In this document: piece by piece, positions 27,818-36,899 of the stretch | Layout: every line of letters begins with the position of its first letter | Numbering within the stretch: the stretch's first letter is position 1 | Origin: Sinorhizobium sp. 8-89 | Lineage (GTDB): Bacteria; Pseudomonadota; Alphaproteobacteria; Rhizobiales; Rhizobiaceae | Length of the DNA: 64,000 bases | NCBI RefSeq assembly: GCF_030124325.1 | Contig: NZ_JASKLR010000001.1 | Span: forward strand, 62,001 to 126,000 | Direction of reading: 5' to 3' | Notes under the pieces: model-generated | The model's input: only the letters and a program-made list of their open reading frames with translations | Told to the model about the DNA's origin: nothing | The model's database searches: none | Made by a program: the position numbers and the translations under genes

Positions 27818-28828
27818 ATGCAGCAGCTACTCGCTGCCATTCTGACGATGATTGCCGGTGTCCTGGCTTGTGCAGCATATTTCTGGGGCACAAATTTCAT
27901 TCTCGACCGGATTTTCCCGTCGAAAGGTCTCTCCGGTAAGGCTGCGTCCCGCAACCTGCGCATCACCAACGCCATCCGGCCCTGGCTATTTCTGGCGCCC
28001 GCACTGTTCGCGCTGACGATCTACCTCATCTATCCGGTAATCGAATCCGTGTGGCTGAGCTTCCATGACCGCGGCGGCCAGAATTTCGTCGGCGCGCGCA
28101 ACTACGGCTGGATGATTAACGACGGGGAATTCCGTCAGTCGATCTTCAACAATTTTCTCTGGCTGCTCGTCGTGCCTGCGCTGTCCACCTTCTTCGGCCT
28201 GGTCATTGCCGCACTCACCGATCGCATCTGGTGGGGCAACATCGCCAAGACGCTGATCTTCATGCCGATGGCGATCTCCTTCGTCGGCGCGGCCGTCATC
28301 TGGAAGTTCATCTACGATTATCGTGCGGAGGGAACAGAGCAGATCGGCCTCTTGAATGCCATCGTCGTCGCCTTCGGCGGCGTACCGCAGGCCTGGATCA
28401 CGCTGCCTTTCTGGAACAATTTCTTCCTCATGGTCATCCTCATCTGGATCCAGACCGGATTTGCGATGGTCATTCTCTCCGCGGCTCTGCGCGGCATACC
28501 CGAAGAGACCATCGAGGCCGCGGTGATCGACGGCGCCAACGGCTGGCAGATCTTCTTCAAGATCATGGTGCCGCAGATCTGGGGCACGATCGCTGTCGTC
28601 TGGACCACCATCACGATCCTGGTGCTCAAGGTTTTCGACATCGTTCTGGCGATGACGAACGGGCAATGGCAGAGCCAGGTGCTCGCCAATCTCATGTTCG
28701 ACTGGATGTTCCGCGGTGGCGGGGACTTCGGCCGCGGCGCGTCGATTGCCGTGGTGATCATGATTCTCGTCGTCCCGATCATGATCTGGAACATCCGCAA
28801 CGCGGCCAAGGAAATGAGGAGCCACTGA
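27818..28828 (+). CDS. aglF: Alpha-glucoside ABC transporter, permease
   Basis: MalF-type inner-membrane permease, 336 residues, with an extra N-terminal helix (QQLLAAILTMIAGVLACAAYF), a core of six membrane segments and the EAA loop IPEETIEAAVIDGANGWQIF. GGGAGGGA precedes the start. One base separates its stop from aglG. Confidence 0.9.
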   Translation: MQQLLAAILTMIAGVLACAAYFWGTNFILDRIFPSKGLSGKAASRNLRITNAIRPWLFLAPALFALTIYLIYPVIESVWLSFHDRGGQNFVGARNYGWMINDGEFRQSIFNNFLWLLVVPALSTFFGLVIAALTDRIWWGNIAKTLIFMPMAISFVGAAVIWKFIYDYRAEGTEQIGLLNAIVVAFGGVPQAWITLPFWNNFFLMVILIWIQTGFAMVILSAALRGIPEETIEAAVIDGANGWQIFFKIMVPQIWGTIAVVWTTITILVLKVFDIVLAMTNGQWQSQVLANLMFDWMFRGGGDFGRGASIAVVIMILVVPIMIWNIRNAAKEMRSH

Positions 28829-28829
28829 G

Positions 28830-29975
28830 ATGACCCCAGCCACGCGCTCCCCGCTGATGTGGGCCGTCCATCTCTCGGTGCTTCTCATCGTTGCGCTCTG
28901 GACGATGCCGACCGCCGGCCTGTTGATCTCGTCGCTGCGCGACAAGGATCAGCTCGCCGTTTCCGGATGGTGGACAGCGCTTGCCACTTCGTCGCGCAAC
29001 GCCGTCGCGCGCGCTCCGTCGGCCGACAGCCAGGTCGAACGGAACGGCAAGTTCGTCATCTCCGGCAACGTTCTCGATGGTCAGGCCGGACAGGTTTCGG
29101 CCTTCGGCTTCTCCAGTCGTGAACCGGCGGCGTTCAAGGCCGGCGAAACCGCGGAACTGAACGACGGCGAGAAGCTGACGGTGCAGGCGGACGGCAGCTT
29201 CGAGATCGTTTCCGACACGAGGATGGAAGGCTCGCGCGGCCAGCGCATCTTTTTCACCGCCGCGGCACCGCCGCGTTTCACGCTCGACAACTATAGAGAG
29301 GTGCTGAGTGCGGAGGGCATTGGCGCGTCCTTCATCAACTCGCTGACGGTGGCCGTCCCATCGACGGTCATCCCGATTCTGATCGCGGCTTTTGCAGCCT
29401 ATGCTCTGGCCTGGATGCCTTTTCCCGGGCGTGCAATCCTGATCGCCGTGGTCGTCGGCCTGCTGGTCGTGCCGCTGCAGATGTCGCTTATTCCGCTCTT
29501 GAAGCTCTATAACGGCGTCGGTGCTTTCCTCGGCGTGCCCGCCAAGACCTATATGGGCATCTGGCTCGCCCATACCGGCTTCGGCCTGCCACTCGCGATC
29601 TATCTCTTGCGCAATTACATGGCCGGTCTGCCGCGCGAGATCATGGAATCCGCACGCGTCGACGGCGCCAGCGATTTTGACATCTTCGTCAAGATCATCC
29701 TGCCATTGTCGTTCCCGGCGCTCGCCTCCTTTGCGATCTTCCAGTTCCTCTGGACCTGGAACGATCTTCTGGTCGCCATCGTCTTCCTCGGCACGGGCCA
29801 GGATCAGCTCGTCCTGACGGGGCGCCTGGTCAACCTCCTCGGCTCTCGCGGCGGCAACTGGGAAATCCTGACCGCTTCCGCCTTCATCACCATCGTCGTT
29901 CCTCTGATCGTCTTCTTCGCTCTGCAGCGCTATCTCGTGCGCGGCCTGCTCGCGGGGTCGGTCAAGGGCGGCTGA
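28830..29975 (+). CDS. aglG: Alpha-glucoside ABC transporter, permease
   Basis: MalG-type permease, 381 residues, longer than usual (about 280) because of a periplasmic insert of roughly 110 residues between helix 1 and helix 2 (around residues 45-150, soluble beta-rich sequence such as GQAGQVSAFGFSSREPAAFK). The EAA loop is GLPREIMESARVDGASDFDI. It pairs with AglF. Confidence 0.9.
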   Translation: MTPATRSPLMWAVHLSVLLIVALWTMPTAGLLISSLRDKDQLAVSGWWTALATSSRNAVARAPSADSQVERNGKFVISGNVLDGQAGQVSAFGFSSREPAAFKAGETAELNDGEKLTVQADGSFEIVSDTRMEGSRGQRIFFTAAAPPRFTLDNYREVLSAEGIGASFINSLTVAVPSTVIPILIAAFAAYALAWMPFPGRAILIAVVVGLLVVPLQMSLIPLLKLYNGVGAFLGVPAKTYMGIWLAHTGFGLPLAIYLLRNYMAGLPREIMESARVDGASDFDIFVKIILPLSFPALASFAIFQFLWTWNDLLVAIVFLGTGQDQLVLTGRLVNLLGSRGGNWEILTASAFITIVVPLIVFFALQRYLVRGLLAGSVKGG

Positions 29976-30004
29976 CAGATTCAAGACAAGGACCTTTTAC
30001 GCGA

Positions 30005-31660
30005 ATGCACATGACAGAAACGACCGGCTCCATTCTGCAGCCCCACAAGGACTGGTGGCGTGGAGCGGTGATCTACCAGATCTATCCGCGCTCCTATCAG
30101 GATACGAACGGCGATGGCATCGGCGACCTTAAGGGAATCACCGCCCGGTTGGCGCATATTGCGGCGCTCGGCGTAGATGCTATCTGGATCTCGCCCTTTT
30201 TCACGTCGCCGATGAAGGATTTTGGCTACGACGTCTCCGACTACCGGGACGTCGATCCGATTTTCGGCAAGCTCGAGGATTTCGATGAGCTGATCACAGA
30301 GGCGCACCGGCTCGGCGTGCGGGTTATGATCGATCTCGTTCTGTCGCATACGTCCGACCAGCATCCATGGTTCGTCGAGAGCCGGTCGAGCCGTAACAAC
30401 GGCAAGGCGGATTGGTATGTCTGGGCCGATTCCAAACCCGACGGAAGCCCGCCCAACAACTGGCTGTCGATCTTCGGCGGCTCGGCCTGGGCCTGGGATC
30501 CGACGCGGTTGCAGTATTATCTGCACAACTTCTTGACGTCTCAGCCGGATCTCAACCTGCACAACCCGCAAGTGCAGGAGGCACTGCTCGCCGTCGAACG
30601 CTTCTGGCTAGAGCGCGGCGTCGACGGCTTCCGTCTCGACACCATCAACTTCTATTTTCATGACAAGCAGCTGCGCGACAACCCGGCTTTGGCACCGGAG
30701 CGGCGCAATGCCTCGACGGCGCCGGCGGTCAATCCCTACAATTATCAGGAACACCTTTACGACAAGAACCAGCCGGAAAACCTCGAATTCCTCAGGCGTT
30801 TCCGAGCGGTGATGGACGAGTTTCCGGCGATCGCCGCCGTCGGCGAGGTTGGCGACAGCCAGCGCGGGCTTGAGATCGCCGGTGAATATACGTCCGGCGG
30901 TGACAAGATGCACATGTGCTATGCCTTCGAATTCCTGGCGCCGGAAGCCCTGACGCCGGACCGGGTGGCCGAAGTGCTGTTTGATTTCCAGAAGGCGGCA
31001 CCAGAAGGCTGGGCCTGCTGGGCCTTTTCCAATCATGATGTCGTTCGGCACGCCAGCCGCTGGGCCGACGGCGTCAGCGACTACGGTGCGCACGCCAAGC
31101 TGCTGGCGAGCCTTTTGATGTCGCTGCGCGGTTCCGTTTGCCTGTATCAGGGCGAGGAACTGGGGCTGACGGAGGCGGAACTCGCCTATGAGGATCTGCG
31201 GGATCCCTACGGCATCCAGTTCTGGCCGGATTTCAAGGGGCGCGACGGCTGCCGCACGCCCATGGTTTGGGAGAGCATGCCGGACGGCGGATTCAGCGAC
31301 GCTAAACCATGGCTGCCGGTTTCCGAGACCCACCTTGCCCACGCAGTTGCCATTCAGGAGGCCGACCCGGCCTCTATCATGCAGCATTACCGCCGCTTCC
31401 TGAGATTCAGGAAGGCGTATCCGGCATTTGCCAAGGGCGAGATCGAGTTTTTCGAGGCGCGGGCACCGCTCCTCGGCTTTCTGCGCACCTGTGGCAACGA
31501 GAAATTGCTTTGCGTGTTCAACATGAGCGAAGGACGCGCGACCGCCGAGTTGCCGAGCGAACGACTGGAACCACTCGAGGGCCACGGTTTCGTTTCGGAG
31601 ATCAAGGACAACAAGGTTAATCTTCCTGCCTGGGGCGCATTCTTCGCGCGCCTCGGCTAA
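30005..31660 (+). CDS. aglA: Alpha-glucosidase (GH13)
   Basis: Cytoplasmic oligo-1,6-/alpha-1,4-glucosidase that hydrolyses the imported alpha-glucosides. 551 residues with the GH13 barrel. Catalytic residues are Asp212 (GFRLDTINF), Glu281 (VGEVGDS) and Asp345 (FSNHDVVR); the start region WWRGAVIYQIYPRSYQDTNG is typical. The ATG at 30005 is followed by a second at 30011; AAGGA sits 12 bases before the first. No signal peptide, which agrees with hydrolysis after uptake. Confidence 0.93.
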   Translation: MHMTETTGSILQPHKDWWRGAVIYQIYPRSYQDTNGDGIGDLKGITARLAHIAALGVDAIWISPFFTSPMKDFGYDVSDYRDVDPIFGKLEDFDELITEAHRLGVRVMIDLVLSHTSDQHPWFVESRSSRNNGKADWYVWADSKPDGSPPNNWLSIFGGSAWAWDPTRLQYYLHNFLTSQPDLNLHNPQVQEALLAVERFWLERGVDGFRLDTINFYFHDKQLRDNPALAPERRNASTAPAVNPYNYQEHLYDKNQPENLEFLRRFRAVMDEFPAIAAVGEVGDSQRGLEIAGEYTSGGDKMHMCYAFEFLAPEALTPDRVAEVLFDFQKAAPEGWACWAFSNHDVVRHASRWADGVSDYGAHAKLLASLLMSLRGSVCLYQGEELGLTEAELAYEDLRDPYGIQFWPDFKGRDGCRTPMVWESMPDGGFSDAKPWLPVSETHLAHAVAIQEADPASIMQHYRRFLRFRKAYPAFAKGEIEFFEARAPLLGFLRTCGNEKLLCVFNMSEGRATAELPSERLEPLEGHGFVSEIKDNKVNLPAWGAFFARLG

Positions 31661-31730
31661 GCGTTTTCCGGCGAAGGACAACGGTTCGCATGAAGAGCGC
31701 CTTATGGAGAAATGGAGAGGGGAGGATGCG

Positions 31731-32819
31731 ATGACAGGTCTGTTGCTTAAAGATATCCGCAAGTCCTATGGGGCGGTTGATGTCATTCACGGCATCAACC
31801 TCGACATCAAGCAGGGTGAGTTCATCGTCTTCGTTGGGCCGTCGGGCTGCGGGAAGTCGACGCTGCTCAGGATGATCGCCGGCCTTGAAGAGATAACCGG
31901 CGGCGACATGTTCATCGATGGCGAACGGGTCAACGACGTGCCGCCGTCCAAGCGCGGCATCGCCATGGTGTTCCAGTCCTACGCGCTCTATCCGCACATG
32001 ACAGTCTATGACAACATGGCTTTCGGCATGCGGATCGCCAAGGAGCCGAAGGAGGAGATCGACCGCCGTGTACGCGCGGCGGCGGAAATCCTCCAGCTCA
32101 CCAAATATCTGGACCGGCTGCCAAAGGCGCTTTCGGGGGGGCAGCGCCAGCGCGTGGCGATCGGACGCGCGATTTGCCGAGACCCAAAGGTCTTTCTCTT
32201 CGATGAGCCGCTTTCCAATCTTGATGCCGCCTTGCGCGTCGCCACCCGGATCGAGATCGCCAAGCTCAACGAGCAGATGGCCGATACGACGATGATCTAT
32301 GTCACCCATGACCAAGTGGAGGCGATGACGCTCGCCGACCGCATCGTCGTGCTTTCCGCCGGTCATATCGAGCAGGTCGGTGCCCCACTCGAACTCTACG
32401 AGCGCCCGGCGAACCTTTTTGTCGCCCGCTTCATAGGCTCGCCGGCGATGAACATCATCCCGTCGACAATCTCCGCAATCGGCGCGCAGACCACCGTGAC
32501 GCTCGCAGGCGGCAAGTCGGTGACGCTTGATATCTCCACGAACGCTTCCGAAAGCGGTAAGAAGGCGAGCTTCGGAGTGCGGCCGGAAGATCTGCAGGCG
32601 ACGCAGAGCGAAGACTTCCTTTTCGAAGGAACGGTCTCGATCGTCGAGGCGCTTGGCGAAGTGACACTGCTCTACATCGAGGGACTCGTCGAAAACGAGC
32701 CGATCATCGCGAAGATCCCCGGCATCTCGCAGGTCAACAGGGGAGACACGGTGCGCTTTACTGCCGACAAGGCAAAGCTTCACCTTTTTGACGAAGCCGG
32801 GCGCAGCTATCGCGCCTAA
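31731..32819 (+). CDS. aglK: Alpha-glucoside ABC transporter, ATPase
   Basis: MalK-type ATPase, 362 residues: Walker A GPSGCGKST, signature LSGGQRQRVAIGRAI, Walker B VFLFDEPLSNLD, switch His in YVTHDQVEAM, and a C-terminal TOBE/OB regulatory region (FGVRPEDL). The ATG at 31731 follows GGGGAGGA, better than the in-frame ATG at 31704. Last gene of the agl operon. Confidence 0.92.
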   Translation: MTGLLLKDIRKSYGAVDVIHGINLDIKQGEFIVFVGPSGCGKSTLLRMIAGLEEITGGDMFIDGERVNDVPPSKRGIAMVFQSYALYPHMTVYDNMAFGMRIAKEPKEEIDRRVRAAAEILQLTKYLDRLPKALSGGQRQRVAIGRAICRDPKVFLFDEPLSNLDAALRVATRIEIAKLNEQMADTTMIYVTHDQVEAMTLADRIVVLSAGHIEQVGAPLELYERPANLFVARFIGSPAMNIIPSTISAIGAQTTVTLAGGKSVTLDISTNASESGKKASFGVRPEDLQATQSEDFLFEGTVSIVEALGEVTLLYIEGLVENEPIIAKIPGISQVNRGDTVRFTADKAKLHLFDEAGRSYRA

Positions 32820-33116
32820 TGGAATTCCAGGAACAGAGTGTACCGGTTCTCCGTCCGGAATGCTCAGTTTCAAAGTGCTGCAGCGTCCTTTGCGCGTCTG
32901 ATAAGGCGCGCGGCGCTGTAGTCCATGTCGCTGTGGTGCGGCGCAAGCGGAGGAACAACGCGCGCTTTCGCCTCGCATTCAGTCAGATGGATTTAACCAT
33001 ATCGGACTCGTCCGGCGCTGCCGCACGAGTTTTCCACACGTGCTTGGAAAGCCAAACTCTCTGTTAAATTTCATGAGTTAGCGTCGCCGCAGATAGAAAT
33101 GCGAAAGGCGAATTCG
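32820..33116. other. Gap after agl operon
   Basis: Holds a half copy of the mosaic repeat (32866-32921) and the upstream region of the PilZ-like gene. The CDS call begins at 33117. Confidence 0.5.
32866..32921. repeat. Mosaic repeat, copy 5 (GC half only)
   Basis: Only the part from gtttcaaagtgctgcagcg to cgcgcggcgctgtag is present. The AT palindrome that should precede it is missing, showing that the two halves can occur separately. Confidence 0.65.
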
Positions 33117-33527
33117 ATGAGCGGCGCGGCCCCCGTGGTGCACGAGCACTTCCTCAACAAGGAAGAATCCTTCATGTACGATCGGGAAACGAACTTCCCA
33201 ATGGAGGAGACACGCAACGAGGCGCGCATCGAATTCACCGAGAAAGGCGTACAGAATCTTTCATCGCGTCGCTGCGAGATCATCAAGCTCTCCAAGAGCG
33301 GCGCCGTCATCGGTATCCTGACGAAGTTCAAGCTGCCGCAGAACTTCTATCTCGACATCCCGAGCGCGCGCATTCCCTTGATCGGGTGCCTGCTCAAGCG
33401 CGTCCATGCCAACAATATCATCGAGGCCCGCTTCCTGCGGCTTTTGACCGATCGCGACTTGAACCGGATTTTCGTCTACAGCACGCACCCGAACCATCGC
33501 AATCGCACGCTCGATATCTACCGCTGA
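33117..33527 (+). CDS. PilZ-like domain protein
   Basis: Small soluble protein of 136 residues. From about residue 34 it has a beta-rich stretch (NEARIEFTEKGVQNLSSRRC, then EIIKLSKSGAVIGI and the strand YLDIPSARIPLIGCLLKRVH) like rhizobial PilZ-type proteins. The canonical RxxxR and (D/N)xSxxG c-di-GMP motifs are not intact: SKSGA resembles the second only loosely. It may be a non-binding PilZ relative. Possible starts are 33099, 33117 and 33174; the last has the best Shine-Dalgarno (AAGGAAG). Confidence 0.55.
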   Translation: MSGAAPVVHEHFLNKEESFMYDRETNFPMEETRNEARIEFTEKGVQNLSSRRCEIIKLSKSGAVIGILTKFKLPQNFYLDIPSARIPLIGCLLKRVHANNIIEARFLRLLTDRDLNRIFVYSTHPNHRNRTLDIYR

Positions 33528-33622
33528 AAATCGGAAGTGCGCCGTCTTGCAGCTATGCGTCTGCAGTTGTCATCTCTCTTGACGGGATTACCTTCGTCGT
33601 CGAAATTTGACCTGTAACTCAA

Positions 33623-33684
33623 CGGCGCTGCGCGTCTTTTCTGGCGTGTCGCCCTTAATCGGCTCCGATAAGGAAGTGCAGCAG
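33623..33684. repeat. Mosaic repeat, copy 6 (degenerate)
   Basis: Shortened and decayed: ggcgctgcgcgtcttttctggcg, then ttaatcggctccgataaggaa and gtgcagcag. Both halves can be traced but neither is a good palindrome. Confidence 0.45.
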
Positions 33685-33714
33685 ATCGACTGCGCTTGAA
33701 GCGAGAGAACCGCT

Positions 33715-34080
33715 ATGCAGCGACCCTATCGTCTTTCCTGTCATTGCGGTGACATTTGTGTCGAGGTCGATGCTGACCTCTCAGGATTGATCGAATGCAA
33801 TTGTTCGACGTGCCGGCGGTCGGGTTTCCTTCATTGGAAGGTGGATTCCGCCAGTGTCAGGCTCATCACCGAAAAGCGCCGTTTGTCGAGCTACATCTGG
33901 CGCGGCATTACCGAAGGCCATCACTTCTGCCCCACATGTGGCACCGCGATCATGCGAAGCGGCTATCCGGAGAACCGCGTTTCACTCAATGCCCGCTGCA
34001 TCGAGGGAGTGGACGTGTTCACACTTGAAATCGAACATTATGATGGGCGAAACGATATGTATCCCGGGCCGCTCCCGTAG
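33715..34080 (+). CDS. GFA (CENP-V) family zinc protein
   Basis: 121-residue protein of the glutathione-dependent formaldehyde-activating family. Zinc-binding cysteines: CHCG at residues 9-12, CNCSTC at ~28-33, and CPTCGTA near residue 75. Most members have unknown substrates; formaldehyde-glutathione condensation is disputed for the family, so only the fold is claimed. It is a stand-alone gene convergent with edd. Confidence 0.85.
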   Translation: MQRPYRLSCHCGDICVEVDADLSGLIECNCSTCRRSGFLHWKVDSASVRLITEKRRLSSYIWRGITEGHHFCPTCGTAIMRSGYPENRVSLNARCIEGVDVFTLEIEHYDGRNDMYPGPLP

Positions 34081-34120
34081 CTGGAGCGTCCCGGAACGGT
34101 GCGCCGGTGCTTCCGCCGCG

Positions 34121-35941
34121 TTACTGGAAAAGGACGCTTGCCCCGTGATCGGCCGTACCCGCGATCTTGCGAAACGGAGCGAAGAGCTCACGGCCCATGC
34201 CGAATTCGTTGTCGGAGAGGTCGATATGTGCCGGCACGCGCGTTCTCAGCGCAATGTCTTCGACCAGCACCTCGATCGTCCCGGCAACGGCGTCGATGCG
34301 GACGATATCGCCCTCCTGGATGCGCGCGATCGGTCCGCCATCCTTTGCTTCCGGTGTGACGTGGATTGCCGCCGGCACCTTTCCGGACGCACCCGACATG
34401 CGGCCATCGGTCAAGATCGCGACTTTCTGACCGCGGTCTTGGAGAATGCCGAGCACGGTCGTCAGCTTGTGCAGTTCCGGCATGCCATTGGCCTTCGGCC
34501 CTTGGAAGCGGACCACCGCGACGAAATCGCCTTCGAGCTTCCCCGCCTTGAATGCGGCGTTGAGTTCCGCTTGGTCGTGAAAGATCTTCGCCGGAGCCTC
34601 AATGACATGGCGCTCCGGTTTGACGGCCGAAATCTTGATCACGGCCTTGCCGAGATTGCCCGAGAGCATCTTTAGCCCGCCGGTGTGTTGGAACGGTTGG
34701 TCAATCGTCGACAGTACTTTCGGGTCGGCACTCTCTTGCGACGCCGGCTCGCGGTGGACGCCGCCGTTGGCGCCGAGCTTGACGTCGATCGCATAGGCGT
34801 CGAGGCCTTGGCCGAACACCGTCCTGACATCGTCGTGCAGCAATCCGTTCTTGAGCAGCTGGCTGATCAGGAAGCCCATGCCGCCGGCGGCGTGGAAATG
34901 GTTCACGTCCGCGAGTCCGTTCGGATAGACACGCGCGAGAAGCGGCACGATGTCGGAAAGTTCCGAGATATCCTGCCAGGTAAGCAGGATGCCCGCCGCG
35001 CGCGCCATGGCAACAAGATGCATGGTGTGGTTGGTCGAGCCGCCCGTCGCGTGCAGGCCGACGACACCGTTGACGATCGATCGTTCATCGATCATTTCGC
35101 CGGCGGGCGTGAACTCGTTGCCCATGGCGGTGATGGCGAGCGCCCGCTTCGCCGCTTCCTTCGTCAGCGCGTCACGCAGCGGCGTGCCGGGATTGATGAA
35201 GGAGGCGCCGGGCAGGTGGAAGCCCATGATTTCCATCAGCATCTGGTTGGAGTTGGCGGTGCCGTAGAAGGTGCAGGTACCCGGGCCGTGATAGGACTTG
35301 GATTCCGCCTCGAGCAGTTCGTCGCGACCGACCTTGCCTTCGGCGAAGAGCTGGCGGACGCGGGCCTTTTCGTCGTTAGGCAGACCCGACGTCATCGGTC
35401 CGGCGGGAATGAAGACCGCCGGCAAGTGGCCGAAAGTCAGCGCTGCGATGACAAGGCCCGGGACGATCTTGTCGCAGACGCCGAGATAGACCGCGGAATC
35501 GAACATGTTGTGCGACAGGCCGACGCCGGCAGCCATCGCGATCAGGTCGCGCGAGAAGAGGGAAAGCTCCATGCCGGGCTGCCCTTGGGTGACGCCGTCG
35601 CACATCGCAGGCACGCCACCGGCGACTTGCGCCACGCCGCCCGCCTCGCGAGCCGCCTCCCGGATCAGTGCCGGATAGGTCTCGAAGGGCTGATGCGCCG
35701 AGAGCATGTCGTTGTAGGAGGTGATGATGCCGAGGTTGGGGACGCGGTCACCCGCGAGCGCCGTCTTCTCGGCGGGGGAACAGACGGCAAACCCGTGCGC
35801 GAGGTTGCCGCAGCCGAGCACGCTACGGTGCGGCCCGTTTGCCGCCGCGCTACGGACGCGATCGAGATAGACTTCGCGCTGGGATTTCGAGCGCTCGACG
35901 ATGCGGGCGGTGATTGTGGCAACGCGGGAATCGGCGGACAT
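34121..35941 (-). CDS. edd: 6-phosphogluconate dehydratase
   Basis: Entner-Doudoroff enzyme converting 6-phosphogluconate to KDPG; Fe-S dehydratase of the IlvD/Edd family. 606 residues from the ATG at 35941 (AGGA upstream; the longer reading adds 13 residues with no family match). Signatures: [59 protein letters not shown] and [20 protein letters not shown]. Downstream of zwf-pgl in the same direction but 250 bases away with a repeat between; in S. meliloti the three form one operon. The aldolase eda is not nearby. Confidence 0.95.
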   Translation of the reverse strand: MSADSRVATITARIVERSKSQREVYLDRVRSAAANGPHRSVLGCGNLAHGFAVCSPAEKTALAGDRVPNLGIITSYNDMLSAHQPFETYPALIREAAREAGGVAQVAGGVPAMCDGVTQGQPGMELSLFSRDLIAMAAGVGLSHNMFDSAVYLGVCDKIVPGLVIAALTFGHLPAVFIPAGPMTSGLPNDEKARVRQLFAEGKVGRDELLEAESKSYHGPGTCTFYGTANSNQMLMEIMGFHLPGASFINPGTPLRDALTKEAAKRALAITAMGNEFTPAGEMIDERSIVNGVVGLHATGGSTNHTMHLVAMARAAGILLTWQDISELSDIVPLLARVYPNGLADVNHFHAAGGMGFLISQLLKNGLLHDDVRTVFGQGLDAYAIDVKLGANGGVHREPASQESADPKVLSTIDQPFQHTGGLKMLSGNLGKAVIKISAVKPERHVIEAPAKIFHDQAELNAAFKAGKLEGDFVAVVRFQGPKANGMPELHKLTTVLGILQDRGQKVAILTDGRMSGASGKVPAAIHVTPEAKDGGPIARIQEGDIVRIDAVAGTIEVLVEDIALRTRVPAHIDLSDNEFGMGRELFAPFRKIAGTADHGASVLFQ

Positions 35942-35992
35942 GATACATCCTGTTCCGGAGCTTGGGGCTCCTGTCTTCATCCTGTTATCGGT

Positions 35993-36082
35993 CTACAGCG
36001 GCCGCGCTCTTCGCATCGGCGGCTGCAACAGTTTGAATTGCTGTTGTAATTTACCCTCAATCCGATCGCGAAATAAGGACAA
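35993..36082. repeat. Mosaic repeat, copy 7 (degenerate)
   Basis: Starts ctacagcggccgcgctcttcgc and continues gtttgaattgctgttgtaa and tcaatccgatcgcgaaataagga. It lies between pgl and edd and could influence how much transcript reaches edd. Confidence 0.5.
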
Positions 36083-36191
36083 ATCACCCAGCATGACCTT
36101 GCGCATTCGAGTGAGCGCGCAGGGAATGCTCCAGTTCGGAGCGCTTTCTATCCCCTCGGCGGATTGCCCGAACGGGTCACGCTCCGCCGTG

Positions 36192-36890
36192 TTACGGCGC
36201 CCAGTAGATCTGCAGCGGCGAGGCGGCCCGCCGCAACATGGCGCGGATCGGCATCTCCGCCTCGTCGCCGGGCGCCTCCGCTCGGGCAAGAACCTCCTTC
36301 TTGCCGTCGCCTTCGATATGCAGGACGAGCAGCCCGGCGTCCTGAAGACTGGAAAAGGTGAAAGTCAGGCGGATCTCGCCCGCACCTTCCGCTTCCATGG
36401 TGATCACGCCACGTGGCGTCGCAGGATCGATCGCCTCCTTGAGGCGCGTCCCACCCGGGAAGAACGACGCGGTATGCCCGTCCGTTCCCATTCCGAGAAC
36501 GACCACATCGAAGGGCGTGCCGATGGCCGCCACCGATTGGCTCGCCATGGTCGCCGCCTCCTCGGCGGTCGCCGCGGCGTGATAGAGCGGCACGAAATTG
36601 GCCTCGGCCGCCTTGTTTTGCAGGAGGTTCTGAGCGACGAGGCCATGGTTGGAGCGTTCGTTTTCCTGCGGCACGAAGCGTTCGTCGACGAGGGTGACGG
36701 TCACTTTCGCCCAGTCGAGTTCGCGCTGGGACAGCACCTGGAAGAACGCTTTCGGCGTCGATCCGCCGGAGACCGCGATGCTCGCCGAGCCGCGCGCATC
36801 GATCGCCGCGGCGAGCCTGGCGCGGACGGCGTCCGCGAGCCCTTCCGCCAGTGCAGTTCCATTCTCGAATGTGTGCAGGATGGTGTTCAT
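36192..36890 (-). CDS. pgl: 6-phosphogluconolactonase
   Basis: Hydrolyses 6-phosphogluconolactone to 6-phosphogluconate. 232 residues of the DevB/SOL family: SIAVSGGSTPKAFFQVLSQR near residue 38, VTLVDERFVPQENERSNHGL, and VVLGMGTDGHTASFFPGG. It begins nine bases after zwf, so the two are co-translated from one transcript. Confidence 0.95.
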   Translation of the reverse strand: MNTILHTFENGTALAEGLADAVRARLAAAIDARGSASIAVSGGSTPKAFFQVLSQRELDWAKVTVTLVDERFVPQENERSNHGLVAQNLLQNKAAEANFVPLYHAAATAEEAATMASQSVAAIGTPFDVVVLGMGTDGHTASFFPGGTRLKEAIDPATPRGVITMEAEGAGEIRLTFTFSSLQDAGLLVLHIEGDGKKEVLARAEAPGDEAEMPIRAMLRRAASPLQIYWAP

Positions 36891-36899
36891 GAGCCGGTC

